From Gp13-AA77 sp035946735 (lineage in GTDB: Bacteria; Acidobacteriota; Terriglobia; UBA7540): a DNA stretch of 64,000 nucleotides. The translations under genes were made by a program, and so were the position numbers. This document shows positions 34,904 through 44,352 of this stretch, piece after piece. The notes beneath the pieces are model-generated. The model was not told the origin of the DNA. It did not search any database and was given only the letters and a program-made list of their open reading frames with translations. The stretch covers positions 27,894 to 91,893 of the forward strand of contig DASYYZ010000033.1 in the NCBI GenBank assembly GCA_035946735.1. Direction: 5' to 3'. Position 1 is the stretch's first letter. The number at the start of each line of letters is the position of its first letter.

Positions 34904-37900
34904 ATGATCGTGCAAAAACGAAATAAGGTGTCAACTCACCGGTTTGCGGTTGGAGTGTTGGGAGCGGCTGACGCTGTCAGAACCTTCCGATTTGCTCCAG
35001 TTCTCCTGGCTATCGCCTGTTTTCTCGGAGCCTCCAGCCTGGCGAGCGGCCAGGCTTTTGTAAACGGCTCCATTTCCGGGACGGTGACCGACAACTCGAG
35101 CGCCGTGATCCCGGGGGTGACATTGACCCTCACCAACCTCGGAACAAATGCCAAGGTCACTGCAACATCCGATCAGGAAGGCTCCTATCAGTTTCAAAAC
35201 ATTCCGCCTGGAAATTACAAAGCGGATGCAGAGAAGGAGGGGTTTACACACTTTACCAGGGGACCGATCGAGGTCTTGGTCAACGCCGCGGCGCGAATCG
35301 ACATTGTGATGTCGGTCGGATTGGTGACCCAATCCGTCAACGTAACGGCGCAGACGCCTTTGCTCCAGCCCGAGAGTTCAGCACTGGGGCAGGTGATTGA
35401 GACCCGGTCGGTCAACGAGCTGCCCCTGAACGGCCGCAACCCTTTGGCTTTGGTGTCGCTGGCTCCGGGCGTCGTGCCTCAAGGGAGTTCTGGAACCAAC
35501 CCCGTGACACAGAATCCCTTTGCCCAGGGAAATATTCAAATCAACGGCGGCGCGGCCAACATGAGCGCCGCTTACTGGGATGGCGCACCCATGAACAGCA
35601 GTGGATACGTAAACCTGCTGGTGATGGTCCCCTCGCAGGACGCGCTGCAGGAATTCAAGGTTCAGACGGACAACCTGCCCGCCCAGTATGATCGCTTCGC
35701 GGGCGGCATCGTTAGCTTTTCAACCAAAACGGGGACCGACCGCGTACACGGAGAGATGTACGAGTTTCTCCGGAACAAGGTTTTGAATGCGAACAACTTC
35801 TTCAACAACGAAGCGGGAATAGGGGTGGGCGCTTTCAGTCAGAACCAATTTGGCGGCACGTTCGGCGGCCCGGTGTATATCCCGCACGTGTACAACGGCA
35901 AGGACAAGACGTTCTTCTTCGCAAGCTTCGACGGATTCCGGCTGCGTGAGGGACTGCCCTTGACCTTTACCGTTCCCACTGTTGACATGCGCGCCGGGAA
36001 TTTCTCGGGACTGGTGGACAACAGCGGAAAGCAAATTCCCATTTATGACCCGCTGACCACTTGTGGCGTGAACGGTAATCCGGCTTGCGCCACCGATCAG
36101 AACGGAAATCCCATTTACACGCGGCAGCAGTTCCCTGGAAACGTCATTCCCACGAACAGGCTGGACTCCACCGCCTTGGTGCTGGAGAACCTTTGGGCCA
36201 AGCCCAACCTTCCCGGCCAGCAGAACGGCCTGGTGAACAACTGGGCCGGCAACGCCAGCGAGGGCGGTGACATGAACGAGTTCACAGTTCGTGTGGACCA
36301 GAATGTGAGCGACAAACAGAGAATTTTTGGCCGGTATACCATCAACAAGTACGATAACCTGGCCATCGATCCTTTTGGAACGCATGCCTATCCGCTGCAG
36401 ATCGGCACACCCGAAAACACGAAAACGCAGCAATTCGCCTTCGACGACAGCTATGCGCTCTCGTCCAATAAGATCCTCGATGTGGAATTTGCCTACCTGC
36501 GAAATTTTTACACGCGAACGCCCCAGAGCCTCGGCTACGACTTCAGCCAACTTGGGCCAGGTTGGGCGCCCCTCGCCAGCGAGGTTGCTTTTCGGACTCT
36601 GCCGAACTTAGTGGTCAGCGGAATTACAGACTTCAGCTCACAGGAAACGGGCAGCGTCATTGTGGACGCAACCGATGACTGGGATCTGCTGCCCAATTTC
36701 ACCGTCGTCAAGGGACGGCATAGCATCAAAATCGGCGGCGACTTCCGCCTGAGCCGCTTCAACTACGCCCAGGTCAACAGTCCAAGTGGCCTGTTCAGCT
36801 TCAATTCAGCTTTTACGCAACTCGGTCCAACCAACGCCGTGGGAGGGTTCGGCTTCGCCTCTTTCATGTTGGGAACCCCTGCCAGCGGGCAGGTGGCCGG
36901 GGTAAACGACGTGGCGACGCAACAAATCTACCGCGGGATCTACATCATGGATGACTTCAAGGCCACCCGCAGGCTTACGTTCAACCTGGGCCTGCGTTAC
37001 AGCCAGGACGGGCCGTTCTCGGAGCGCTTCAATAGAATCAGCACTTTCGTCGCCGGCGCTCCCAATCCCCTAGTGGCAAACAGTGCGCTACCAGCTAATG
37101 GCACCGTGGCGCTGGTCGATACGCCATTGCGACCGGGCCGGAATGGCTTTAATCAAGATGATAATCAGTGGGGCCCGCGTTTTGGATTCGCTTACGAGTT
37201 CCCGGATGACACGGTCATTCGCGGTGGCTACGGAGTGTTCTGGTTGCCGAACAGCATCGCGTGGTTCGGAACCAATCCTGCCGTGGACCCCATCAATCTG
37301 TTCAATACCAACATGACGACTTCCACGAATGGCGGGCTTACGCCGACAAACTATCTCAGCAATCCGTTACCCGTGACCGGTGTGCTGGCTCCCCCCGGAC
37401 GCAATCCGATCTATGCAAGCGAGTTGATCGGGCAGAACCTTTGGAACACGCAGCTTCCCAATCAGCCTTATGCTTACGCGCAACAGTGGAATGTTGATGT
37501 TCAGAAGACTTTGCCCGGCGGGATATTTGTGGACGCCGCCTATGCTGGCTCCAAGGGAACTCACCTCCCGCAAATCTCAGTACCCATCAGCCAGTTGCCC
37601 AACCAGGACGAATCCCTGGGTAACGGTCTCCTGAGCCTGGTCTCCAACCCCTATTACGGGATTGTTCAGTCAGGGCCGCTGTCGGGGCCAACCGTGCAGA
37701 AAGGACAACTCCTCACTCCCTTCCCGCAATATAACGGAGTGCAACCAGAACTCTGGCAGGGTAATTCCAGCTACAACGCGCTGCAGCTCAAGGTCCAAAA
37801 GCGGTTCAGCGGCGGCCAAACGCTGTTGGCCGCCTATACGCTCAGCAAGTTCCTGACGGATTCAGAATCGCTCACCGGTTGGCTGGAAGCGGCCGGAGCC

Positions 37901-38536
37901 GGAGGTTTTCAGAACTACTACAACATGAAGGCGGAGAAATCCCTCTCCTCGTACGATGTTCCGCAGCGGCTGGTTGTGAGTTACGTGCTCGATCTGCCGG
38001 TGGGCTACGGGAAGCGATACCTCACCAGCGCGACCGGTCCGGTAAGCAAGCTGGTCTCGGGGTGGGGACTCGAGGGCGTCACGTTGGCGCAGCGGGGCTT
38101 CCCGATCTTCATCGGCGACGCGACCAACACCACCGCATCTTTTGGGGGTGGCCAACGGCCCGACTACAATTCGTCCGCCAGTGGATGCTCGAGCGGTCCG
38201 GCTCTCTCAGGATCTCCTTCGAGCCGCCTGAACGAATGGTTCAACACTGCCTGCTTCGCGCAGCCGGCCACTTTCACCTTCGGCAATGTGCCTCGCGTAG
38301 AGCCGAACATAAGATGGGATGGCTTGTTTAACTTCGACCTGGCAGCGGTCAAAAACACGTCCTGGGGTCAGGACGGAAGATTCCACCTGCAGTTCCGGGC
38401 GGAGTTCTTCAACTTCCTCAACCACCCGCAGTTCGGTCCTCCGGGAAACACTTTCGGCACGCCGAACTTCGGGGTTGTCAGCTCACAGTCAAACAATCCG
38501 CGGTTGATCCAGTTCGCCTTGAAGTTTGCGTTCTGA
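34904..38536 (+). CDS. TonB-dependent receptor, Oar-like
   Basis: 1210 residues. A strong AGGAGG at 34897-34902 lies only 2 bases before ATG 34904 but 8 bases before GTG 34910, so the true start may be the GTG two codons on. A signal peptide (LLAIACFLGASSLASGQ) and a CarboxypepD_reg domain (NGSISGTVTDNSSAVIPG ... PPGNYKADAEKEGF) are followed by a plug with VNELPLNGRNPLALVSLAPG and GGIVSFSTKTGTDRVHGEMY. A long barrel ends ALKFAF. LNGRNP in the plug is typical of the acidobacterial Oar family. The substrate is unknown; upstream lies a mutarotase-like gene, which weakly points to a sugar (inference). Confidence 0.92.
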   Translation: MIVQKRNKVSTHRFAVGVLGAADAVRTFRFAPVLLAIACFLGASSLASGQAFVNGSISGTVTDNSSAVIPGVTLTLTNLGTNAKVTATSDQEGSYQFQNIPPGNYKADAEKEGFTHFTRGPIEVLVNAAARIDIVMSVGLVTQSVNVTAQTPLLQPESSALGQVIETRSVNELPLNGRNPLALVSLAPGVVPQGSSGTNPVTQNPFAQGNIQINGGAANMSAAYWDGAPMNSSGYVNLLVMVPSQDALQEFKVQTDNLPAQYDRFAGGIVSFSTKTGTDRVHGEMYEFLRNKVLNANNFFNNEAGIGVGAFSQNQFGGTFGGPVYIPHVYNGKDKTFFFASFDGFRLREGLPLTFTVPTVDMRAGNFSGLVDNSGKQIPIYDPLTTCGVNGNPACATDQNGNPIYTRQQFPGNVIPTNRLDSTALVLENLWAKPNLPGQQNGLVNNWAGNASEGGDMNEFTVRVDQNVSDKQRIFGRYTINKYDNLAIDPFGTHAYPLQIGTPENTKTQQFAFDDSYALSSNKILDVEFAYLRNFYTRTPQSLGYDFSQLGPGWAPLASEVAFRTLPNLVVSGITDFSSQETGSVIVDATDDWDLLPNFTVVKGRHSIKIGGDFRLSRFNYAQVNSPSGLFSFNSAFTQLGPTNAVGGFGFASFMLGTPASGQVAGVNDVATQQIYRGIYIMDDFKATRRLTFNLGLRYSQDGPFSERFNRISTFVAGAPNPLVANSALPANGTVALVDTPLRPGRNGFNQDDNQWGPRFGFAYEFPDDTVIRGGYGVFWLPNSIAWFGTNPAVDPINLFNTNMTTSTNGGLTPTNYLSNPLPVTGVLAPPGRNPIYASELIGQNLWNTQLPNQPYAYAQQWNVDVQKTLPGGIFVDAAYAGSKGTHLPQISVPISQLPNQDESLGNGLLSLVSNPYYGIVQSGPLSGPTVQKGQLLTPFPQYNGVQPELWQGNSSYNALQLKVQKRFSGGQTLLAAYTLSKFLTDSESLTGWLEAAGAGGFQNYYNMKAEKSLSSYDVPQRLVVSYVLDLPVGYGKRYLTSATGPVSKLVSGWGLEGVTLAQRGFPIFIGDATNTTASFGGGQRPDYNSSASGCSSGPALSGSPSSRLNEWFNTACFAQPATFTFGNVPRVEPNIRWDGLFNFDLAAVKNTSWGQDGRFHLQFRAEFFNFLNHPQFGPPGNTFGTPNFGVVSSQSNNPRLIQFALKFAF

Positions 38537-38833
38537 GACGTGTGCTCTGATTCGGCACCGGTGTGGGGCCCGGCTGGTTGGGGCTCCACGCCAGGATGCG
38601 GCACACGGAATTATTGCGGACAACGCCGGAGGTCCACAGGCGGGACCTGCGCTACGAGGAACCGTTCGGGCCGCCGGTCTTATAGGGGTTCCCAAGTGGG
38701 TCCTAGCGCCCGGCAACTGAGTATCTTCAGCGGTCAGCGGCTGCTTGATATCCATGGTTCTTGCGCAGTGCGATGAATTCCTCCGCGGTCCTTCATCACC
38801 TCCTGACGCCGGATTTGGCTGCGGACGAGGAAG
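38537..38833. other. Non-coding stretch after the TonB receptor, nothing recognised
   Basis: About 300 bases; frames on both strands have no family signature. No T-tailed hairpin was identified after the receptor stop. Confidence 0.35.
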
Positions 38834-38985
38834 TCAGGCTCGGGCGGATTGCAGGCGAGGGTACGCCGACGGTCGACGAGCCCTTGGCTTCGCCAGGCAG
38901 GCGCGTGATTTTCGCGTTGGTTGGCAGCGCGTGCCTTGATGTCGAAGATCCTCGATCATGCGCTTGCGCAGTTGGTCATGAGTGG
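38834..38985 (-). pseudogene. N-terminal scrap of a tyrosine recombinase
   Basis: The minus-strand frame reads THDQLRKRMIEDLRHQG and then degenerates. T-x-x-x-L-R-x-R-M-I-E-D-L is the opening of a common family of phage-type integrases with a SAM-like core-binding domain. AAGGAGG (complement of about 38991-38997) stands before it, but the ATG behind that site is in a different frame and stops after 7 codons. The domain is lost after about 20 residues. This is a third recombinase scrap, distinct from those at 30.4-31.2 kb. Confidence 0.42.
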
Positions 38986-39106
38986 CCTCCTTTCGGTCAC
39001 CCAGTATGCCCAACCTACCCAAACGCTGCGATACGAGTCCTGCCGCGCAGCGGCTTACTGGAACAGCCCAACCATCCAACAAGGACTTGTTTAACGGGAG
39101 ATGATC

Positions 39107-39721
39107 ATGAGAGGGAAACTACTGGTAAGCGCGCTTGTGCTGCTGGTGGCGGGCACGCTGCGGGCGCAGCAAGGCGCGAAATTCGCCGCAGGCGGCGGCG
39201 ACCCGCCGGACGATCGCGGGTCCGCCCGGCTGCTGTACTGGAACGAGACCGCGGACCAAGCGGCCGGCCAGATCGCTTTCAACTACGGCCGGCCCGTTTG
39301 GCGCAAGGACTACGAGGATCCCGCCAACTTCGACACCATGACCAAGGGCAAGGTCTGGCGCATGGGCAGCAACTTCTGGTCGAATCTCTACACGGACCTG
39401 CCGATAACGATCTCAGGCAAATCAATCAAGCCCGGGCTCTACTTTCTCGGTCTGCAGCGGTCCGCGGACGGATCTTCGTGGAGCCTGGCTTTCATTGATC
39501 CAGTCAAGGTACGCAAAGCTCGCCTGGACTCCTTTCAAATCCAAAGAGCCACGGTCGAGTTCACCGCGCCCATGAATACCGAAGCGGCAGGATCGAATAC
39601 GGTGGAGAAGCTCACCATCGTTCTCACGGCTCTCGAAAAGGATCCGAAAAACCTCACCTTGAAGGTCTCCTGGGGTCGCTTGGTGTTGTCGGCTCCTGTG
39701 AAGGTGACGGTGGGAGAGTAA
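39107..39721 (+). CDS. DUF2911 secreted protein
   Basis: 204 residues from ATG 39107, with GGGAG 6 bases upstream; a second ATG at 39101 is too close to it. A signal peptide (LLVSALVLLVAGTLRAQQ) is followed by DUF2911 landmarks: FNYGRPVWRKDYE, KGKVWRMGSNFWSNLYT, ITISGKSIKPGLYFLGLQ and SSWSLAFID. DUF2911 proteins are small periplasmic beta proteins of unknown function common in Bacteroidetes and Acidobacteria. It stands alone between the recombinase scrap and a non-coding stretch (39722-39966) in which I see nothing. Confidence 0.85.
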   Translation: MRGKLLVSALVLLVAGTLRAQQGAKFAAGGGDPPDDRGSARLLYWNETADQAAGQIAFNYGRPVWRKDYEDPANFDTMTKGKVWRMGSNFWSNLYTDLPITISGKSIKPGLYFLGLQRSADGSSWSLAFIDPVKVRKARLDSFQIQRATVEFTAPMNTEAAGSNTVEKLTIVLTALEKDPKNLTLKVSWGRLVLSAPVKVTVGE

Positions 39722-39966
39722 CCGCAGCGCTCAAGCCCTGAGGAGAACGCGAATCCTCTGATCCGCGCAAGCGCGCCGTAGCAGCCGCAGCAGGATCCTG
39801 TGGGCTCTCAGTAACAAGTTAGGCAATACTTGGCGATTTCCGGCCAGCAAATCGGATCGCTGCCCTGCGGAGCTCAAATGCCTAAATGTGTCTTGCGCCT
39901 GGCGGACGAGACATTCCCGCTACGCGCAGGGGGGAGAGGAATTGAGGAACATCACAGAATCCATGC

Positions 39967-40680
39967 CTACATAACCGGAGCAGCGGATCCGTCTGACCAC
40001 CTGCCCACGGGAACGATAAACACGTCGATTGGTTGAGCGCCTTTGAATTGTGGATTCAGCATTACCGGTGATTTCGGCAGATCAGCACCCCAAGCCTTGC
40101 CGTCGAGGGGAGGCGCATAAAACATCAAGTGGGCCACGTTGTGATCGTCGTCATCGGTGAGATAAGCTACCTTCGACATCATGTAACTCATCGCGCCGGG
40201 TTCGAGCGGTGGCAGTTCACCTTTTTCGAACGCTGCCTTGTTGCCCTCGATGATCTCAGCCTTCGTTCGCCCTGCTAGCACCATCTCTGTTCTCTTGTAA
40301 GTAGTTGGCAAAACGGATCGCGCGGCCGGCGGATTGAAACAGATTGGGCCTCGAATCTTGGGGTTCCAAAACTCCGGAGCGTCGGAAGGGGACATCCACG
40401 CTCGCTCGACAACACACACAAAACCGTTCTTCCCTTCGACGGCAGTCTCGTAGCCATGGCGCCCGAGGACCAGAATCTTTGCATCACCCGATATAGCATC
40501 TGGTGCCGCGCTTCGAGCCAAGGCAATCTCGGCATTTCGGTCTGCCATGAGGTACTGATCGAGTGGCGCCATGCTCGGATAGGCTGTTTTGGGCGCATGT
40601 GCCTGCCCTCGCTTCATTCCAATGAGCCCTAGGATCAGAGAGAAAGTTAGAGCAGCTACCATTCCCAAACTTCGGTTCAT
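39967..40680 (-). CDS. Secreted protein of unknown function
   Basis: 237 residues from ATG 40680, chosen because GGGGAAAACG directly precedes it; the frame continues upstream without a plausible start. A signal peptide (LGMVAALTFSLILGLIG) is followed by a compact domain with AILVLGRHGYE-like strands (KILVLGRHGYETAVEG), GFVCVVERAW, CFNPPAARSVLP and DHNVAHLMFYAPP. Two or three Cys could pair. I have seen similar acidobacterial secreted proteins but no function or Pfam name comes to mind. Its neighbour on the same strand upstream is the broken PhyH gene. Confidence 0.66.
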   Translation of the reverse strand: MNRSLGMVAALTFSLILGLIGMKRGQAHAPKTAYPSMAPLDQYLMADRNAEIALARSAAPDAISGDAKILVLGRHGYETAVEGKNGFVCVVERAWMSPSDAPEFWNPKIRGPICFNPPAARSVLPTTYKRTEMVLAGRTKAEIIEGNKAAFEKGELPPLEPGAMSYMMSKVAYLTDDDDHNVAHLMFYAPPLDGKAWGADLPKSPVMLNPQFKGAQPIDVFIVPVGRWSDGSAAPVM

Positions 40681-40942
40681 CGTTTTCCCCTGAGTCAGAA
40701 TCGCTGCCGTTGCCTGACAACAGGCTCCTTCGACACCCGTCGTCCGCCTCTCCGAGATTGACGCGGCGCGCGAAGAGATCTCAGCCACCCCACGATATTT
40801 CTGATTCACACATCCCATCCGTGTACGCTCTGGATCACGGAGCCGTCGCTTCCCCTGACCGGCTAACATACCGGCTAGTGTGTATTGTTAACGATTCGAA
40901 AGTCAATCGAAACTGGTCGGATGGACTCTTGGCTGCTCGGCG

Positions 40943-41881
40943 CTACGAATTTCGTAACCTCTCGCCCGTCTGGATATGAAAAGTTGGGGAAACAGTCGCT
41001 CTAGCCGTTTTGGGCTGGTCCCAGGAGGTTGTTAGTCCGCCACTCTGCTTCGAAATCTGAAATGTTTGGCCTGTTGTGTCACGTAATCGTGGTGAATGTG
41101 GAACACCAATGCTTTCTCTGAATAGCACATTAACTTGATAGCGCAGGTCCAAGCTCCACCGTACCGTGTGATACCGATTTTCGAAGCTGGCGTGAGGAGT
41201 TCGGTTGGTTAGCAACAGAACGCCGCCCTTCGGCACCGGACCCGGCAGGGGCTGGCGGCCGCTGAACTCCTCGTCAGGAATGACCAGATAATGTCCCATG
41301 ACGTCGGGGTGGTGGAAGAAGAGTCCGCCTTTATGCGCGCGCGGCATCACCCACAGACAACCGCGTTCTTCCGTGGCATCCACCGGCGGCAACCAGATCG
41401 TCAGGATAAGCCCCAGGTCGCAGTAGGGCTCGAATTAACCAGAGTCCTGATGCCACGGCACCGGGCTCCAGGAGTGGCTCGGAACCTTCGGACGAAGCCG
41501 GTAGACGCTGGAGGCAATCAACTCCGGACCGCAGAACTGTCCGGCGACATCGAGCACTTTGGGATCGGTCATCATGCCAAAGAAACTCGCCAGCACCAGT
41601 TTCATATCCCACATCGATTTGGAAATATTCACGTTCTCGGCATTGACGTGGGTCAGACGGTGCTCGAAATCGTATTCCGCGTAAGTCCGGGAAAGCTTTC
41701 CCTCAGCGACAGCCTCGCGACAGCGCCGGTCGAGGTCGGCGCCACTGAGGGCGAAATTGTGAGTGCTGAATTTGCCCGTCAGGTCCCTCTTATTATTTTC
41801 TGGTCTGGGGCTGGATTCTTCGTCCTCGGAAAGCATTGCCCGGTGGTATGCTATGCAACCTGTGATCGATGGCCCAGGCAT
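40943..41881 (-). pseudogene. Phytanoyl-CoA dioxygenase family (PhyH) gene with one nonsense codon
   Basis: Both halves stay in one frame: residues to WHQDSG, then TAA (complement of 41435-41437), then FEPYCDLGLILTIWLP, DATEERGCLWVMPRAHKGG, and HASFENRYHTVRWSLDLRYQ. Together they make a nearly complete PhyH-type Fe(II)/2-oxoglutarate oxygenase of about 312 codons. WHQDSG holds the first His and Asp iron ligands. NRTPHAS has the distal His and VRWSLDLR the 2-oxoglutarate Arg. A Tyr (TAT/TAC) is normally expected where the TAA stands, so a single base change explains the stop. The start is uncertain (41881 or 41836). Confidence 0.8.
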
Positions 41882-41933
41882 GCTGGCACACGGTCTTCTC
41901 GCTCAACAGCGCTTGCGCCGCCGGAGAATGTAA

Positions 41934-44222
41934 ATGAGCAAAGCAATCTCACGCCGGAATTTCTTTCGCTTCGCCACTGGAGCGGTCAGCCTCTCCTGGG
42001 GTGGAATTCGGATCCTGGCTGGTCAAACGACGGCCCAATCCGCCGAGAGTGAGATCCAACCACCTCGCCCCACTCAACCATTCATTTACGGTTCCGCTTT
42101 CTATCGTCCTCCAAATCCTCCGCCTTCAATGAGGAGAGCGATGCTGAAAACGATCGCTCAGGAGTACAAGTTCAACATCATTCGAATCTATCCGGCATGG
42201 GCCTATTACAACCCTGCACCGGACCGGTTTGACTTCGACGAACTCGAGGAGGTCCTGAAGTACTGCGACGAGTTCGGCCTAAAAGTCTTAATGGGGCTGG
42301 TGATCGAGGAGGCGCCCTATTGGCTGGAAAGGATTCATCCGGAGACTCGTTTCGTGGATGCCAAGGGGCAGTTTCAGCGACTCTCCGATAGCGGAAACAA
42401 CGTAAGTGGCGGCTGGCCCGGATTATGCCTGGACTGGGAGCCGGTGCAGAAGGCAGCGGCGCGCTTTGCCGGTGAACTCGCCCGGGTGTCGGCGCCGCAC
42501 GCCTCGATGTACGCCTACGATTGTTGGAATGAGCCCCACATCGAACCCGCGTTTGCTCGCAACCTCTGGGCGCAACCCCAGGAGCTTCTCTACTGTTACT
42601 GCGACAAAACTATCGAAAACTTCCATCACTGGCTGGAACAGCGTTACGGAAGCCTCGACCGTCTCAACGACGCCTGGGTCCGGCGCTATTCGAATTGGCA
42701 GGAGGTTGATCCGCCTCGCGCCATGGGAACCTACCTGGATTGGGTTGACTGGCGCTCCTACATCATTGACCGGAGCACCTGGGAAATGAAGTTCCGGGTA
42801 GGCGCTCTCAAGAACGCCGACAGTCACCATATTCTGGAGAGCCACGGCGCCTACCATCCTCCGATTGACGGCGTCACAACCGGCGGCACCAACAGCTGGC
42901 GGCTCGCGGAGGTGGTGCAAACCTGGGGGCTCTCCAATTTCCCGCGTTGGGGTGGGCTCCCGGTTCACATCGGCGCGGCCAAGATTGAGATCGCTCGCTC
43001 CAACGCTGCCGGCAAGCCTTTCTGGATGACTGAACTGCAAGGTGGACATGGGAGCAGCGGTCTCCGCCAGAGCCCGCATATGAGGCCCCAGGACATCCGC
43101 CTCTGGAACTGGCTTGCCGTGGCGGGCGGGGCCAAGGGGATTATCTACTGGGCCTATCATGCCGAAGCCACCGGTACCGAAGCCACAGGATTCGGTTTAG
43201 TGGATAGGGATGGTGCGCCAACCGAACGCGTGCTGGAAGCCGCCAAGAACCGCCAGCTTATCCAAACGTATTGGGATGTTATCGAGAAATACCAGCCCAA
43301 GCCCGAAATCGCCATTCTCACAGACCAGGACAACGGCATTCTCACCTATGCGATGGCTGGCGGGGAAGATGCGTCCACGGAGTCTTTCCGAGGGTACTAC
43401 AAAGCGCTGTGGAAGATGGACTTGTGGGCCGACTTTATCGAACCCTCCGGCCTTGCCAAGGCCGCCTATCGAGTATTGATTGTCCCGTGGCACCTCATCG
43501 GGAAGAAAGAAACCTGCGAGCAACTGCAGCGATACGTGGAAGGCGGCGGCACGCTGATTCTGGAAACCGCCTTCGGGCTCTTTGATGAGCGTTGCTTCTA
43601 CAACCCCAAGGTTCCTCCCTACGGATTGTCCGACGTCTTCGGATATCGCGAGAAGGAGAGCTACTGCTTGCAGCCAAAGGGCGAGCGCGGCCCGATCGCG
43701 GATATCCTGGGCCCTGCGGTTCTGCCCCAGGCGGAGCAGATCTACGATGAGCCCGAAATCCAGTTTTCGGAGCCGTTGTCCATTCGTGTCAAGGCGCGCA
43801 CCTTTGTCACGCCGATTGAAATCACCTCTGCAACGGCTATCGCGACGTGCCAAGGTCTTATGGTGGGCGCCAAGAAGCAGGTCGGGAAGGGCCAGATCTT
43901 TTATATCGGGACGAACCTCGGGGCCAGCATAACCGCCGGCGACGAAAGCGGAGTGGAATGGCTCAGGTCCATTGTGACCCCCATCGCGCGGCCAAGTGTC
44001 AGTTCGCAGAGACTACGTCCGAGACTGATTGCAGGTTCGGGACGAAGCCTGCTCCTGATCATTAACGATACCCCCGGCGACGAGACGGAGAGTATCGCCC
44101 TTCCTCTTGAGTACGTGCGGGCCACGGATATTCACAGTGGGAAGGAGTTGCCATTGGAAAACCACCGCATTCAAGTCACGGTTCCCTACGAAGACGCCGT
44201 AGTAGTGCGGTTGGACGTGTGA
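41934..44222 (+). CDS. GH42-type beta-galactosidase, Tat-exported
   Basis: 762 residues. The Tat signal SRRNFFRFATGAVSLSWGG is followed by the TIM barrel of glycoside hydrolase family 42 (NIIRIYPAWAYYNPAPDRFD ... LMGLVIEEAPYWL ... CWNEPH). The acid/base Glu is E200 in CWNEPH and the nucleophile Glu is E367 in FWMTELQGG. A trimerisation-like middle domain (YRVLIVPWHLIGKKETCEQL, EGGGTLILETAFGL) and a C-terminal beta domain follow. It hydrolyses terminal beta-galactosides from oligosaccharides, likely in the periplasm. The ATG has a purine-rich GGAGAATG immediately before it. A Tat-type unknown follows 130 bases downstream. Confidence 0.88.
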   Translation: MSKAISRRNFFRFATGAVSLSWGGIRILAGQTTAQSAESEIQPPRPTQPFIYGSAFYRPPNPPPSMRRAMLKTIAQEYKFNIIRIYPAWAYYNPAPDRFDFDELEEVLKYCDEFGLKVLMGLVIEEAPYWLERIHPETRFVDAKGQFQRLSDSGNNVSGGWPGLCLDWEPVQKAAARFAGELARVSAPHASMYAYDCWNEPHIEPAFARNLWAQPQELLYCYCDKTIENFHHWLEQRYGSLDRLNDAWVRRYSNWQEVDPPRAMGTYLDWVDWRSYIIDRSTWEMKFRVGALKNADSHHILESHGAYHPPIDGVTTGGTNSWRLAEVVQTWGLSNFPRWGGLPVHIGAAKIEIARSNAAGKPFWMTELQGGHGSSGLRQSPHMRPQDIRLWNWLAVAGGAKGIIYWAYHAEATGTEATGFGLVDRDGAPTERVLEAAKNRQLIQTYWDVIEKYQPKPEIAILTDQDNGILTYAMAGGEDASTESFRGYYKALWKMDLWADFIEPSGLAKAAYRVLIVPWHLIGKKETCEQLQRYVEGGGTLILETAFGLFDERCFYNPKVPPYGLSDVFGYREKESYCLQPKGERGPIADILGPAVLPQAEQIYDEPEIQFSEPLSIRVKARTFVTPIEITSATAIATCQGLMVGAKKQVGKGQIFYIGTNLGASITAGDESGVEWLRSIVTPIARPSVSSQRLRPRLIAGSGRSLLLIINDTPGDETESIALPLEYVRATDIHSGKELPLENHRIQVTVPYEDAVVVRLDV

Positions 44223-44352
44223 AAAGGATGTTTGTAGCATTATCATCGTTTTGTCGGATCCTTGAGAACTATTGAGCGGGGGATGGAATTCCCTGACCAA
44301 GTCGTGAAGCCTCAAATCCTCAGCCTGCACTGAGAACGGAAGGGCAACTGAT

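Noticed and set aside
41435..41437. Recoding (selenocysteine or pyrrolysine) of the PhyH stop
   Set aside because: The codon is TAA, not TGA or TAG, and no SECIS-like hairpin follows. Nonsense mutation is simpler.
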